Assembly (NCBI GenBank): GCA_903848645.1
Contig: CAINGU010000077.1
Span: 29,929-93,928 of the forward strand
Direction: 5' to 3'
DNA length: 64,000 nt
Source: an uncultured cyanobacterium
GTDB taxonomy: Bacteria; Cyanobacteriota; Cyanobacteriia; Cyanobacteriales; Nostocaceae
In this document: piece after piece, positions 9,450-17,271 of the stretch
How positions within the stretch are numbered: the stretch's first letter is position 1
How the letters are laid out: every line of letters starts with the position of its first letter
Program-made: the position numbers and the translations under genes
Notes under the pieces: generated by a model
What the model saw: only the letters and a program-made list of their open reading frames with translations
Databases searched by the model: none
What the model was told of the DNA's origin: nothing

Positions 9450-9509
9450 AATTTGTGAGGTTGTTTGTTTTGCTGAAATATCGCTTTTATTACCTTACCG
9501 TGAGGGGAT

Positions 9510-9656
9510 GTGAAGTTGAAGATAAAGATTGAACAAGAGGAAGACCGACGCTTTATTGCGGAAGTGATTGATATTATCGGTGTGTTGACCTATGGAATCA
9601 CAATATAGAAAGTGGTGGCTAAGGTTCAGGTTTTGCGTGTTTTTGCTGAAACAATG
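9510..9656 (+). pseudogene. HicB-like antitoxin remnant
   Basis: From a GTG at 9510 the frame reads VKLKIKIEQEEDRRFIAEVI then DIIGVLTYGITI, a close match to the start of HicB-family antitoxins (KxxxEQEEDGRWIAEVxDIPGVxxYGxT). It hits TAG at 9606-9608, and the same frame continues as KVVAKVQVLRVFAE, matching the family's AxAKVQALALRVxA segment with a small deletion. No HicA toxin is seen. A decayed antitoxin is the simplest reading. Confidence 0.6.
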
Positions 9657-9745
9657 TTTTGTTTTTGACTATTCAGCATTTATTATATTATTATATTTTT
9701 GTATAAATTTAATCGAATCAAATAGTAAAAATCAAAGATCAGATT

Positions 9746-10336
9746 ATGAAAACAAGAGTAATTGTACATTTTGGCATTGTTATTACTATTTCTCTTACTT
9801 CTGCTTCAGTAATGCTTTTTAACACAACGACAAACAAATTATTAGGATTATCATTTGTGTCTTCTGCTAATGCACAGCAAGAAATATCTGATTTTTCAGT
9901 TTGTTCAAAAGGATGTCGTCAATTTCCTACAGATATTAAATTTCGTAACTACCTAATTGAACCAAAAATTATCAATAAATTACCAAAATGGGATAATATC
10001 TGTAAAGCATTGCCTAGTAATAATCCTTGTCTTGTTGTTAAGTCGCATAAGTTTAAAAATGGAATAATTTATCTGAAAGTTTATGGTACAGAATCTTTCT
10101 TGACTGATATTAAATTCAATTCGAGCATAAATCAAGAAGAAGCCATTCGCATTGCCCAAGTATCTTTTAATAATGGGTTAAGTTTTATTAAGAAAAAACA
10201 AGTAAAAAACAGAACTATTTTTTATAGTGATCCTTTTGAAGATGGTCAAAAAACAATATTTTTGCAAGAAACACACTTGATTTTTAATTCGCAAAATAAA
10301 GTCAATAGAATAGTTTCAATATCTACGACACCTTAA
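9746..10336 (+). CDS. Secreted hypothetical protein
   Basis: 196 aa. The N-terminus is a signal peptide (MKTRVIVHFGIVITISLTSA..., likely cleavage after SSANAQ near residue 44). The mature part has two close cysteines (SVCSKGC) and two more further on (NICKALPSNNPC), suggesting disulfides outside the cytoplasm. I recognise no family. The codon and base composition (AT-rich, N/K-rich) is lower in GC than the neighbouring cob genes, in keeping with an accessory island. Confidence 0.5.
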   Translation: MKTRVIVHFGIVITISLTSASVMLFNTTTNKLLGLSFVSSANAQQEISDFSVCSKGCRQFPTDIKFRNYLIEPKIINKLPKWDNICKALPSNNPCLVVKSHKFKNGIIYLKVYGTESFLTDIKFNSSINQEEAIRIAQVSFNNGLSFIKKKQVKNRTIFYSDPFEDGQKTIFLQETHLIFNSQNKVNRIVSISTTP

Positions 10337-10408
10337 ATTATATCTTTTATGTGGCAGTTATTTTATCACTAGCACTAGTATTCATCTTTCATTTTCCCAC
10401 CAAACTGC

Positions 10409-10524
10409 CTGAGAATGAATTCTCAGTCTCATAGCAAAAGTCTGTTAAAACAGACTGAATAAATATCAATCTTCATTCAGCTAAAGCTGAATTTTGCTAT
10501 TAGCCAAGAAATTCATTTCTTGGC
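10409..10524. repeat. Four-hairpin intergenic repeat with a nested cloverleaf-like layout
   Basis: Four perfect hairpins occur in 116 bp: CTGAGAA/TTCTCAG (10409-10426), AGTCTGTT/AACAGACT (10439-10456), ATTCAGCT/AGCTGAAT (10475-10492) and GCCAAGAAA/TTTCTTGGC (10503-10524). ATAGCAAAA (10431-10439) also pairs with TTTTGCTAT (10492-10500), enclosing the two middle hairpins. Not a tRNA: no T-loop, CCA-end or anticodon arm pattern. Probably a mobile structured repeat. Confidence 0.75.
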
Positions 10525-10628
10525 AGTGGTGATATCATGATGATGGTGGAAGATGTCAGATGAAAAAGAGCGATAGCGCAAGTGCTGACTTGTCAGTTCG
10601 CTTTTTCAAAATTCAATAACAAACTAAC

Positions 10629-10808
10629 CAAGATATCAAACAAATTATTCAAACCGCAATTGATCTTTATTATCAAAAAAATCAACAGTCGGAAAATGAT
10701 CCTCTTGCTTTACTTAAAAAAAGTGACTTTATTGCCTGTGGAGAAGGTGATCCTGATTTTTCTAGCACTTACAAAACTCAATTAAAAACTATGTTAAATG
10801 AATTATAA
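10629..10808 (+). pseudogene. C-terminal remnant of a small antitoxin-like gene
   Basis: The frame ending at TAA 10806-10808 reads QDIKQIIQTAIDLYYQKNQQ, then SENDPLALLKKSDFIACGEGDPDFSS, then a short tail. This resembles the C-terminal half of small cyanobacterial CopG/VapB-like antitoxins. A stop at 10617-10619 and loss of the DNA-binding N-terminus indicate truncation. It directly abuts the intact UPF0175/DUF3368 pair. Confidence 0.45.
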
Positions 10809-10834
10809 TAATAGTGGTTCAGAGGATTATAAAT

Positions 10835-11080
10835 ATGAGTGTAGTTATTCCTAACGAAATATTAACCACAACTCGCATGAATGAAGAGGAAATGAAGCGA
10901 GAAATTGCAATTATGCTCTTTCAAAAAGAAAAGTTAACTCTGGCTCAAGCTAGTCGCTTTGCTGGTATGAATCGTATAGCATTTCAACATTTACTCGCAA
11001 GTTATCAAATCCCAGTTCATTACGGAGTAGAGGATTTTGAACAAGATATCAAGAATTTGCAGGAGATGGGTAGACTGTGA
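10835..11080 (+). CDS. UPF0175 family protein (putative antitoxin)
   Basis: 81 aa from the ATG at 10835, chosen because AGAGG (10821-10825) is correctly spaced; a GTG at 10814 is also in frame. Sequence SVVIPNEILTTTRMNEEEMK, then LTLAQASRFAGMNRIAFQHLLAS, is the UPF0175 helix-turn-helix fold. UPF0175 proteins are the usual partner of DUF3368 PIN-like proteins and are predicted antitoxins. The stop overlaps the GTG start of the next gene (GTGA). Confidence 0.88.
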   Translation: MSVVIPNEILTTTRMNEEEMKREIAIMLFQKEKLTLAQASRFAGMNRIAFQHLLASYQIPVHYGVEDFEQDIKNLQEMGRL

Positions 11081-11574
11081 TTATTGTCAGCGATACTTCA
11101 CCCATTAATAATCTTGCAGCTATTAACCATCTTCACTTATTACAACAGCTTTACGGAACAGTTCTAATTCCTGAAGCTGTTTATCAAGAATTAACTGATC
11201 CTGATTTTCCCGTAGCGGGTGCAAAAGAAGTACAAACTTTTACTTGGATTCAAACTCGTACAGTTCAAGATCGGACAATGGTTAAAGCACTTAGCAGTGA
11301 ACTTGATCCTGGAGAAGCAGAGGCTATAGTTTTAGCCTTGGAAATGAAAGCAGAACAGGTTTTAATTGATGAACGTCGCGGCCGCATGATTGCTGCCAGA
11401 CTCAATCTTCATTATACCGGAATTTTAGGAATTTTAGTAGAAGCGAAAAGTCAAGGTTTGATTTTTACTATTAAACCTCTGTTAGATGATCTCATTCATA
11501 AAGCAGGATTTTGGGTTGCTGAACCTTTGTATAAAAGTGTTTTACAGCTAGTTAATGAAACAGAAACAAAGTAA
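11077..11574 (+). CDS. DUF3368 domain-containing PIN-like protein (putative toxin)
   Basis: 165 aa, GTG start overlapping the UPF0175 stop by 4 bp. PIN-like acidic residues are visible: VSDTSPINNLAAI (D6), ELDPGEAEAIVLALE and LIDERRGRMIA, the DUF3368 pattern. These proteins are predicted ribonuclease toxins. Together with the upstream UPF0175 gene this is a complete, apparently intact toxin-antitoxin module placed between cobalamin genes. Confidence 0.88.
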   Translation: MIIVSDTSPINNLAAINHLHLLQQLYGTVLIPEAVYQELTDPDFPVAGAKEVQTFTWIQTRTVQDRTMVKALSSELDPGEAEAIVLALEMKAEQVLIDERRGRMIAARLNLHYTGILGILVEAKSQGLIFTIKPLLDDLIHKAGFWVAEPLYKSVLQLVNETETK

Positions 11575-11620
11575 AATTATGTCAATAGCCAAAAATACCA
11601 TCTCATGGTAAACTACTATA

Positions 11621-11745
11621 TCTAAGAGTTAGGAAACTTCGGTTCAATTCCGAGACTGTGCCGCAACTGTAAAGCAATTTGAGGTGATTGGAGTTTAACT
11701 AAAAATCCAAAATCCAAAATTGAGTAAGTCAGAATGCTAACTCTC
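11621..11745 (+). promoter_or_regulatory. Cobalamin (B12) riboswitch
   Basis: The B12-box region is present: ggttcaattccgagactgtgccgcaactgtaa around 11641-11672 is the conserved core (seen here in shortened quotes ccgagactgtgccgc and aactgtaa). The outer stem GAGTTA (11625-11630) pairs with TAACTC (11738-11743). Downstream, TCTCTG (11766-11771) can pair with CAGAGA (11779-11784), which overlaps the strong ribosome-binding site AGAAGGAG of cobG. The layout suggests translational repression of cobG when adenosylcobalamin is plentiful. Confidence 0.88.
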
Positions 11746-11797
11746 AAGTGTTCACTTCCATTCTGTCTCTGCGTCACACAGAGAAGGAGTTATAATT

Positions 11798-13282
11798 TTG
11801 CCAATTCCATTTACTGCTTGTCCAGGTTTATTTTACAGCACACCCGCCCAAGATGGTCTTCTTTATCGGTTGAGAATACCAGGAGGAATCATTAATTATC
11901 AACAATTTCAGGCTATTGCAGATATCGCTGATAATTATGGTAGTGGTTATATTGATATTACTAACCGCGCTAATATCCAAATTAGAGAAATCAAACAAGG
12001 CATAAATATTGAAGTTCTCCAACAGTTACAGAAATTAGGTTTAGCTTCTACTAATGCCAATGTAGATAATATCCGCAATATTATGACTAGTCCCACAGCG
12101 GGTATTGACACAGCAGAATTAATAGATACTCGTCCCTTACTCAAAGCCTGGGAGGAATATATTACCACCCATTCTCACCTTTCCGAATTATCGGCAAAAT
12201 TTAGCGTCTGCTTTGATGGTAGAGGCAAAGTTTCCGTAACCGACCGCCCCAATGATATTATATTGGCAGCAGAATCAATTAACGGCAATGTATATTTGCG
12301 GTTATATCTCAGTTACGGAGAAAAAGGAGAACCAGTTAAAGACACAGGAATTGTATTCAAACCAGTAGAGACAATAACAGTTTTAGCAGCATTAGCAGAA
12401 ACTTACCTCAAACACATAGACACTAAAAACCGTCGCAAATTACGTTTACGAGAAATTATCAATAACATCACTATTGAACAATATCTTCACCAAGCATATA
12501 ACTGGCGATTAGAAAGATGCCTCCGGCACGCTGACGCGAACGCGGCTACACAAACGAAGTCCGCCTTCGCGGACTCACACAAAATCAATGGTTTGCAACC
12601 CGCAAAGGCGAATTATGCCTGTGTAGCCGCGACTTCCAGTCGCCAAGCGCATATTGGCATTCATCCCCAACGCCAAACCGGATTATATTATATTGGCATA
12701 GTCTTACCCTTGGGAAGATTAGAAACTTGGCAAATTAGAGGTTTAGCGAATATTGCCAAAAGGTATGGTGATGATAATATCAGGTTAACACCTTGGCAAA
12801 ACTTACTACTAACCGATATTCCCCAAAATCAAATTAGCGAAGTTGAGCAAGAAATTACCAATTTAGGTTTAAACTCCTCACTAAGCAACATTAAAAGTTT
12901 TTTAGTAGCTTGTTCTGGAAAACGAGGTTGTGCTGCTGCGGCCACAGAAACCAAAGATGATGCCTTAAACTTGGCAAAACACCTAGAAAATCTTATGATT
13001 CTAGATTCCCCAGTGAATATCCATTTTAGTGGTTGCAGTAAATCTTGCGCTCAACACACTCAAGCTGATATTACCTTACTGGGTGTTACCTCAGAAACCG
13101 CAAAGGAAACTTTTCCCGGCTATCAAGTTTATGTTTTTGATCATTTACTCTATGAATATGTGACTGTAGCTAAAATTCCCACCCTGATTCAACAAATTCT
13201 AGAATTGTATCAAAAACAACGTCTAAGTTTACATGAATCCTTTAAACAATTTATCGCTCGTTACCGTCATCAATTAAACTAA
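11798..13282 (+). CDS. cobG: Precorrin-3B synthase CobG, carrying an in-frame repeat insertion
   Basis: 494 aa; nitrite/sulfite reductase-like fold. CobG makes precorrin-3B with oxygen in the aerobic corrin pathway. The 4Fe-4S ligands are C372, C378 (ACSGKRGC) and C413, C417 (GCSKSC); both ferredoxin-like half repeats are present (FTACPGLF near 6, AHIGIHPQRQTGLYYIG near 284). I use the TTG at 11798 because AGAAGGAG lies 8 nt upstream and the riboswitch precedes it. Residues about 241-283 (CLRHADANAATQTKSAFADS ...) are not family sequence. They are the translation of a dispersed DNA repeat; the reading frame survives. Confidence 0.92.
   Translation: MPIPFTACPGLFYSTPAQDGLLYRLRIPGGIINYQQFQAIADIADNYGSGYIDITNRANIQIREIKQGINIEVLQQLQKLGLASTNANVDNIRNIMTSPTAGIDTAELIDTRPLLKAWEEYITTHSHLSELSAKFSVCFDGRGKVSVTDRPNDIILAAESINGNVYLRLYLSYGEKGEPVKDTGIVFKPVETITVLAALAETYLKHIDTKNRRKLRLREIINNITIEQYLHQAYNWRLERCLRHADANAATQTKSAFADSHKINGLQPAKANYACVAATSSRQAHIGIHPQRQTGLYYIGIVLPLGRLETWQIRGLANIAKRYGDDNIRLTPWQNLLLTDIPQNQISEVEQEITNLGLNSSLSNIKSFLVACSGKRGCAAAATETKDDALNLAKHLENLMILDSPVNIHFSGCSKSCAQHTQADITLLGVTSETAKETFPGYQVYVFDHLLYEYVTVAKIPTLIQQILELYQKQRLSLHESFKQFIARYRHQLN
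12518..12646. repeat. Dispersed repeat inserted in frame within cobG
   Basis: Contains gcggctacacaaacgaagtc, cgccttcgcggact (hairpin), gtttgcaacccgc and gcctgtgtagccgcgacttc, matching module by module the intergenic copy at 6860-6990. Its length keeps the cobG frame open and it has no stop codon in that frame. Confidence 0.82.
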
Positions 13283-13577
13283 TTATTTAAGTACAAATGC
13301 AAAATATATTTCACATTTCATTTGCCTGTATACCTTATCCAATCAAGGATACAGATTGAGAAAATAGGAAATTAATATGGCACAGGTACTTACTTACAGC
13401 AGATTGCATATCCATGAGGTACAGAATCTAAATTTAAAGCCATACACCCAGCCAGATTTACCCCTGACTCCTGATAGCCCAGCGTGGCGTAAGCCATATT
13501 TTGCTGTATCTAATCATCTTAATCAAATAAATCACAAAAATCACAGTCCCATTTAACATCTACAACCTTAAAATCTC
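13283..13577. other. Intergenic region between cobG and cobH with dispersed repeat copy A
   Basis: No gene found. Positions 13397-13475 (acagcagattgcatatccat ... gccatacacccagcc ... gactcctga) are the reverse complement of 17061-17146. The rest is AT-rich. The gap breaks direct coupling between cobG and cobH, and a promoter for cobH could lie here. Confidence 0.6.
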
Positions 13578-14204
13578 ATGTTTGACTACATTCGTGATGC
13601 TAAAGAAATATACCGTAATTCCTTTGAAATTATTCGCTCAGAGGCCAATCTCGACAAATTACCAGCAGATATATCTAAAGTTACCGTTCGCATGATTCAT
13701 GCCTGTGGAATGACGGATATTGTTAATGACTTAGCATATTCCTCCACAGCGGTAGAAGCAGGGAGAAAAGCCCTAATTGCCGGCGCACCGATTTTGTGTG
13801 ATTCTCACATGGTAGCCGAAGGGGTGACAAAAAAAAGATTACCCAAAAATAATATAGTTCTTTGCACCCTCAATGACCCAGAAGTGCCACAAAAAGCCAA
13901 AATACTCAACAATACCAGGTCAGCAGCAGCTTTAGAATTATGGCGTTTCCATATAGAAGGGGCAATAGTGGTGATTGGAAATGCCCCTACAGCCCTATTT
14001 AGGTTATTGGAAATGCTAGACGAGGGAGTCCCTAGACCGGCGTTAATATTGGGTTTTCCCGTTGGTTTTGTGGGTGCAGCCGAGTCAAAAGCCGCATTGG
14101 CCGCAGATAGCCGTAAAGTACCATTTATAACTTTACATGGAAGACGGGGCGGAAGTGCGATCGCTGCTGCTGCTGTTAACGCCTTAGCGAGTGAGGAAGA
14201 ATAA
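13578..14204 (+). CDS. cobH: Precorrin-8X methylmutase CobH/CbiC
   Basis: 208 aa. Moves the C11 methyl to C12 to give hydrogenobyrinate (or the cobalt form). The catalytic His41 lies in VRMIHACGM, with substrate-loop motifs GAPILCDSHMVAEGVTK and LRxSA-type sequence TRSAAALELW. C-terminal motifs IEGAIVVIGNAPTALFRLLE and GFPVGFVGAAESKAAL are diagnostic. The TAA stop shares one base with the ATG of cobI (TAATG), so the two are translationally coupled. Confidence 0.96.
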   Translation: MFDYIRDAKEIYRNSFEIIRSEANLDKLPADISKVTVRMIHACGMTDIVNDLAYSSTAVEAGRKALIAGAPILCDSHMVAEGVTKKRLPKNNIVLCTLNDPEVPQKAKILNNTRSAAALELWRFHIEGAIVVIGNAPTALFRLLEMLDEGVPRPALILGFPVGFVGAAESKAALAADSRKVPFITLHGRRGGSAIAAAAVNALASEEE

Positions 14205-14914
14205 TGACTAATCCCACCAGCGGTCGTCTTTATGGAATTGGTGTGGGACCTGGAGACCCTGAACTCATTACCTTAAAAGCCTTGCGTCTTCTCCGTTCCG
14301 CTCCAGTTATTGCTTATCAATCAGCCACAGACAAAGAGAGTATCGCCAGAAAAATTGTGTCTCCATACCTGGATAATAGTCAGATTGAGGTACAATTTCA
14401 TCTTCCTCGGGCCTTAGAACCAGAAAAGGCTAAATCTATCTATGACCAAGAAACTCAACCCATTGCTGACCATTTAGCCGCCGGTCGGGATGTGGTGGTT
14501 CTCTGCGAAGGAGATCCGTTTTTCTACGGCTCATTCATGTACATTTTTACCCGTTTGGCTGATAAGTATAAAACAGAAGTCGTCCCTGGAGTTTCCTCTC
14601 TCATGGCCTGTCCTGTGGCTTTGGGTTTACCATTTACCTATTATAATGATATTCTCACGGTTTTACCTGCACCATTACCAGTAGAAGTTCTCACTAGCCA
14701 ACTTCTATCTACTGACGCTGCGGCTATTATGAAACTTGGCCGTCATTTTCCAAAAATCAGGAATCTTCTCCATGAATTAGGACTAGCTTCACGGGCTAGA
14801 TATATTGAAAGGGCTACAAGTACGCAACAGCGAATATTGCCCCTTGATGAAGTTAATCCAGAGAATGTACCCTATTTTTCCATGATTGTCATCCCCACTA
14901 AAAATAAATTGTAG
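14204..14914 (+). CDS. cobI: Precorrin-2 C20-methyltransferase CobI/CbiL
   Basis: 236 aa tetrapyrrole methylase. The N-terminal SAM-binding motif is YGIGVGPGDPELITLKALRL (10-29). The second motif VVLCEGDPFFYGSFMY and PGVSSLMACP follow as expected. It methylates C20 of precorrin-2 early in the corrin pathway. The 1-bp overlap with cobH and the following cbiG-cobJ gene indicate one transcription unit. Confidence 0.96.
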   Translation: MTNPTSGRLYGIGVGPGDPELITLKALRLLRSAPVIAYQSATDKESIARKIVSPYLDNSQIEVQFHLPRALEPEKAKSIYDQETQPIADHLAAGRDVVVLCEGDPFFYGSFMYIFTRLADKYKTEVVPGVSSLMACPVALGLPFTYYNDILTVLPAPLPVEVLTSQLLSTDAAAIMKLGRHFPKIRNLLHELGLASRARYIERATSTQQRILPLDEVNPENVPYFSMIVIPTKNKL

Positions 14915-14967
14915 TTGTCAGAATCAGGATTTACAGGATTTAAGGATTTGCAGGATTAATAACTTCT

Positions 14968-16668
14968 ATGAACACAAGGGTAGCCCCTGCGGTTGTGGTA
15001 TTGAGTCAAAATAGCGTTACAGTCGGGCGAAAAATTGCTAAGGTTTTACCAGGTGCGAAACTATATGGTTTAGCTAGTCGCACCGATAATGTTGATATTA
15101 GCTTTACTAATTTTGGCGGAACTTTGCGGGAATTATTCACCGCTGGGACACCAATAATTGGTATTTGTGCGGCTGGGATTCTCATTAGAACAATTGCCCC
15201 CATTTTAACTGATAAAGGACAAGAACCGCCAATCTTAGCTGTAGCAGAAGATGGAAGTGCGGTAGTTCCGCTTTTAGGTGGCCTAAGTGGCGTAAATGAT
15301 TTAGCGCGTCAAGTCGGGAAAGCACTCAATATAAAACCAGCAATTACCACCACAGGAGATATCCGCTTTCATACTGCTTTGTTATCTCCTCCCTCTGGAT
15401 ATCATTTAGCTAACCCAGAACATGGGAAAAAATTTATTGCTGACTTATTAGCAGGGGTAAAAGTAAAGTTAGAGGGAACAGCGCCTTGGTTGAGTGAGAG
15501 TAATTTACCTCTTGATGAAAATGGCGAGTTAATTATTCAAATTACCGAAAAATTGGGCAATTCTGACGCTAATTGTTTAGTTTATCATCCTGCAACCATA
15601 GCGATCGCTCTCACCAACCCAGAAGCAAACACAATTACTCAAATTCAGCAAATCCTCACAGAATCTAGTTTAGCACCTGCCGCAGTCGCGGGCATATTTG
15701 CACCGCTGCACCTGGCGAATAATTCCCAACTTCACTCTGTAGCTAAGGCTTTGGGAGTTCCTACCCGCTTCTTTCCCGAAAGTGAATTAACAAAATTGCT
15801 CTTAGCGGCTACAGGTGCAGACGCTCAAATTATCTCATCTCCATTTTCCTCTATTGCCGTTGCCATATCAACGGAAATTATCAACCCCGCTACCAGAGGA
15901 CAACCCCAGGGAAAATTAGCTATTATTGGTACGGGTCCAGGTGCATCTCAATGGATGTCACCGCAAGTGAAGGAAATTCTGGCAGCAGCAACGGATTTAG
16001 TTGGTTATAAAACCTACATAAATTTAATCGGGTCCTTGGCAGATGGTAAGCGCGTCCATGAATCAGATAACCGAGTAGAAGCAGAAAGAGCATATCAAGC
16101 CTTGGAATTAGCCGCAGCGGGAAAATATGTAGTAGTTATATCTTCAGGCGACCCCGGTATTTACGCAATGGCGGCGGCAGTTTTTGAGGTTTTAGACCAA
16201 TATCATCAACCAGAATGGCAAACTATTGATATTCAAGTTGCTCCTGGTATTTCTGCCATGCAAGCCGCAGCAGCTAGGATTGGTGCGCCTTTGGGACATG
16301 ATTTTTGTGTGATTTCCCTCTCTGACATTTTAAAACCTTGGGAAATTATCGCCCAACGTATTACCGCTGCGGCTACAAGTGATTTTGTGATCGCTTTTTA
16401 TAATCCTGTATCAAAAGAACGCACTTGGCAACTAGCAGCCGCGAAAAAGATTTTAATGGAACACCGCAAACCTCATACCCCAGTCGTCTTAGGACGAAAT
16501 TTAGGGAGAAAGGGAGAAGAAGTCCAGGTGATTACCCTAGAAGAGTTAGAACCAGCATTAGCAGATATGCGAACTGTAATTATTATCGGTTCTTCCCACA
16601 CGCGACAAATCCAGCATGATCATAATGATTGGGTTTATACTTCCCGCCGATATAACTCTGAGGAATGA
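14968..16668 (+). CDS. cobJ: CbiG-CobJ fusion: cobalt-precorrin-5A hydrolase / precorrin-3B C17-methyltransferase
   Basis: 566 aa, two enzymes in one chain. Residues 1-300 are CbiG (GICAAGILIRTIAPILTDKG at 65-84; EDGSAVVPLLGGLSGVNDLA at 94-113; TTTGD at 127-131; C-terminal CbiG domain near 232-300). Residues 316-566 are the CobJ/CbiH methylase (AIIGTGPGASQWMSP at 318-332; ISSGDPGIYAMA at 391-402; APGISAMQAAAARIGAP). CobJ contracts the ring by C17 methylation; CbiG opens the delta-lactone in the anaerobic route. A short gattt/cagg repeat fills the 53-bp gap after cobI. Confidence 0.95.
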   Translation: MNTRVAPAVVVLSQNSVTVGRKIAKVLPGAKLYGLASRTDNVDISFTNFGGTLRELFTAGTPIIGICAAGILIRTIAPILTDKGQEPPILAVAEDGSAVVPLLGGLSGVNDLARQVGKALNIKPAITTTGDIRFHTALLSPPSGYHLANPEHGKKFIADLLAGVKVKLEGTAPWLSESNLPLDENGELIIQITEKLGNSDANCLVYHPATIAIALTNPEANTITQIQQILTESSLAPAAVAGIFAPLHLANNSQLHSVAKALGVPTRFFPESELTKLLLAATGADAQIISSPFSSIAVAISTEIINPATRGQPQGKLAIIGTGPGASQWMSPQVKEILAAATDLVGYKTYINLIGSLADGKRVHESDNRVEAERAYQALELAAAGKYVVVISSGDPGIYAMAAAVFEVLDQYHQPEWQTIDIQVAPGISAMQAAAARIGAPLGHDFCVISLSDILKPWEIIAQRITAAATSDFVIAFYNPVSKERTWQLAAAKKILMEHRKPHTPVVLGRNLGRKGEEVQVITLEELEPALADMRTVIIIGSSHTRQIQHDHNDWVYTSRRYNSEE

Positions 16669-17271
16669 TGTTTTTTATATTAAAAATAATATCATTTAAA
16701 CTTTTATTGCTTCTTCTTTTCTTTCTTCTGACTCCTGACTGGGCGCAGGCCCTGCGCCCCTACCTCCTGACTTCTATAAGATATAATGCCCTTAATTATG
16801 TCTAGTTTATATCTGAGAAAGACTTGATTTTTTTATTCTGATCATCAACAATAAAAGCATCATGTTCCAGACATGATTGTAGCCAATAAAAGTGACAGAA
16901 GCCCTAACAATGTCCGCCCTTGCGGACATTTTATTTCTTTAAAATTATTTAGATAATGCTTACTTTTTATTAACCAAACATTATCGGAACGATTGCAATA
17001 CTTATTTTAGCATATAATTGAAAAGGGTTTATTATGAAATAAATCCCAAATACAGCAGAATTCAGGAGTCAGGAGTCAGGAGTAAAACTGGCTTGGTGTA
17101 TGGCTTTAAATTTAGATTCTGTACCTCATTGATATGCAATCTGCTATAATATATTTTATTTGCAAATAGAAGGCGGATAAACTCCGCCCATATAAATCTA
17201 TTTATCCCATTTTTGTTTCAGATTGATGCAATATTGATTTTACAAACTTGTAATAGCAAGTTGTCAAAATA
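16669..17271. other. 603-bp intergenic region downstream of the cob genes: hairpins and repeats
   Basis: No gene found. It holds the palindrome GGGCGCAGGCCCTGCGCCC (16741-16759), a stem-loop AATGTCCGC/GCGGACATT (16909-16930) followed by ttatttcttt, and repeat copy B (17061-17146), the inverse of 13397-13475. It also has an aaggcggataaactccgccc hairpin near 17170-17190. Between the plus-strand cob genes and the minus-strand pentapeptide gene, it is a plausible convergent termination zone. Confidence 0.65.
16909..16936 (+). terminator. Candidate rho-independent terminator downstream of the cob genes
   Basis: A 9-bp perfect stem AATGTCCGC (16909-16917) with GCGGACATT (16922-16930) encloses a 4-nt loop and is followed by a T-rich stretch. 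It is about 240 bp after the cbiG-cobJ stop, so it may instead be a copy of a dispersed hairpin. Confidence 0.45.

Noticed and set aside
10409..10524. Cloverleaf-like fold as a tRNA gene
   Set aside because: No GTTC loop, no anticodon arm and arm lengths do not match; treated as a structured repeat.
11641..11672. tRNA T-loop-like ggttcaattcc
   Set aside because: It is part of the cobalamin riboswitch core; no acceptor or anticodon stems fit a tRNA.
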